Below are positions 6,594 through 6,839 of a DNA stretch of 6,839 nt, in pieces. Source of the stretch: DASPXY01 sp038227745 (GTDB taxonomy: Bacteria > Planctomycetota > Planctomycetia > Gemmatales > Gemmataceae); contig JBBRPS010000568.1 in NCBI GenBank assembly GCA_038227745.1, positions 1-6,839 of the forward strand, written 5' to 3'. The notes beneath the pieces are model-generated. The model was not told where the DNA came from. It was given only the letters and a program-made list of their open reading frames with translations, and did not search any database. The position numbers and the translations under genes were made by a program. The first letter of the stretch is position 1. Every line of letters starts with the position of its first letter.

Positions 6594-6642
6594 CTAGCCG
6601 CAAGTACCATGAATAGCAGGTACTTGCGGCTAGTGTCGTTTT
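6594..6642 (+). terminator. Perfect 15-bp hairpin with short T tract after selC
   Basis: CTAGCCGCAAGTACC (6594-6608) and its exact complement (6619-6633) flank a 10-base loop. TTTT follows at 6639-6642 after a five-base gap. It lies 17 bases past selC and could end its transcript. The stem is longer and the T tract shorter and later than in a standard intrinsic terminator, so an insertion-sequence end or a cruciform-type site remains possible. Confidence 0.45.
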
Positions 6643-6714
6643 GGTATGCCAGGCCGAAAAAGGCCGTGTATCTAAAAACGCCTGGAAAACCGCACCTAAG
6701 GCGGCCGCAGGTTA

Positions 6715-6742
6715 TTGTCTGGTCCCGGGACTGTTGTATATT
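6715..6742 (+). promoter_or_regulatory. Candidate promoter of the putative transposase gene
   Basis: TTGTCT (6715-6720) and TATATT (6737-6742) lie 16 bases apart, with four and five of six consensus matches. Initiation would fall near 6748-6750, about 24 bases before the ATG and inside the left arm of the hairpin at 6745-6768. Confidence 0.5.
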
Positions 6743-6744
6743 AC

Positions 6745-6768
6745 CTGCCTCCCCAAGCCAGGAGGCAG
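6745..6768 (+). promoter_or_regulatory. Hairpin that masks the Shine-Dalgarno site of the last gene
   Basis: CTGCCTCC (6745-6752) pairs perfectly with GGAGGCAG (6761-6768) around an 8-base loop. The right arm contains GGAGG (6761-6765), the ribosome binding site 7 bases before ATG 6773. A transcript coming from upstream would contain the whole hairpin and hide this site. One started at the gene's own promoter would lack part of the left arm. This is the read-through protection known from IS10 and IS50; its operation here is inferred. Confidence 0.5.
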
Positions 6769-6772
6769 AGCC

Positions 6773-6839
6773 ATGGAACTGAGCGCGCCCGTGTGCGACC
6801 ACATCAAGCAAACCGCCGACGCCTTCTGCGGGGCCGAAC
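6773..6839 (+). CDS. Start of a protein gene, possibly an insertion-sequence transposase (3' end missing)
   Basis: ATG at 6773 has an excellent ribosome binding site (GGAGG, 7 bases away) and a promoter-like sequence in front. Only 22 codons are present, beginning MELSAPVCDHIKQTADAF and continuing with CGAE at the edge. A short helix with the pattern TA..x.GAE resembles from memory the N-termini of ISAzo13-like transposases of planctomycetes, where a GAE(R/K)R segment precedes a helix-turn-helix. This resemblance is too short to be decisive. The SD-masking hairpin and the location next to a tRNA gene fit a mobile element. The element's left end would lie between selC and about 6715 but I cannot place it. 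That it is a real gene start is likely; that it is a transposase is a guess. Confidence 0.45.
   Translation, partial: MELSAPVCDHIKQTADAFCGAE

Noticed and set aside
6649..6685. CCAGGC (6649-6654) and GCCTGG (6680-6685), with GGCC pairs inside, as an insertion-sequence end or hairpin
   Set aside because: Six base pairs with a 25-base loop are expected by chance in this composition and no matching distant end is available in the window.
6389..6811. A 140-codon minus-strand frame across the selC region
   Set aside because: It is antisense to the whole tRNA and its promoter, with a run of residues that simply reads the tRNA complement. Such frames are frequent false annotations over selC.

Overview
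The window is high-GC bacterial DNA. Four protein genes, one tRNA and the first codons of a fifth protein can be read. The secreted alpha/beta hydrolase, the TROVE/Ro60-like vWA protein and the dispersed palindromic repeat built on GTTTAGCCGCGAGC together suggest a planctomycete. This is a family-level impression, not a proven assignment.

Layout, left to right. (1) Bases 1-919, plus strand: 3' part of a TROVE/Ro60-like gene ending in a vWA domain with an intact MIDAS. (2) Bases 920-1079: a convergent gap that is almost entirely a nested inverted repeat (930-1036), either a two-way terminator or a structured RNA. (3) Bases 1080-6088, minus strand: three genes read in the order hrpB (DEFH-box helicase), a secreted esterase-like hydrolase, and psuG (pseudouridine-5'-phosphate glycosidase). 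The gaps of 140 and 237 bases each hold a candidate promoter, so they need not be one operon. (4) Bases 6089-6481, about 390 bases without a protein gene: the hrpB leader, then a 160-bp palindromic repeat element (6154-6313), then about 80 bases (6314-6395) in which I see nothing convincing, then a promoter for the tRNA. (5) Bases 6482-6576: selC, the selenocysteine tRNA with UCA anticodon, which implies that the organism makes selenoproteins. (6) Bases 6577-6772: a perfect 15-bp inverted repeat and a promoter plus SD-masking hairpin. (7) From 6773: the first 22 codons of a protein that resembles the N-terminus of planctomycete transposases, so an insertion sequence probably begins just after selC.

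There is no single pathway here. RNA is a shared theme: an RNA-binding-type Ro60 relative, an RNA helicase, an enzyme that breaks down a modified nucleotide, and a special tRNA. The adjacency may be chance. No CRISPR array or recognisable defence system is visible. The two points most worth a second look are the approximately 107-nt structured sequence directly after the Ro60-like gene, which could be a Y-RNA-like molecule, and the way the putative transposase hides its ribosome binding site from read-through transcripts.
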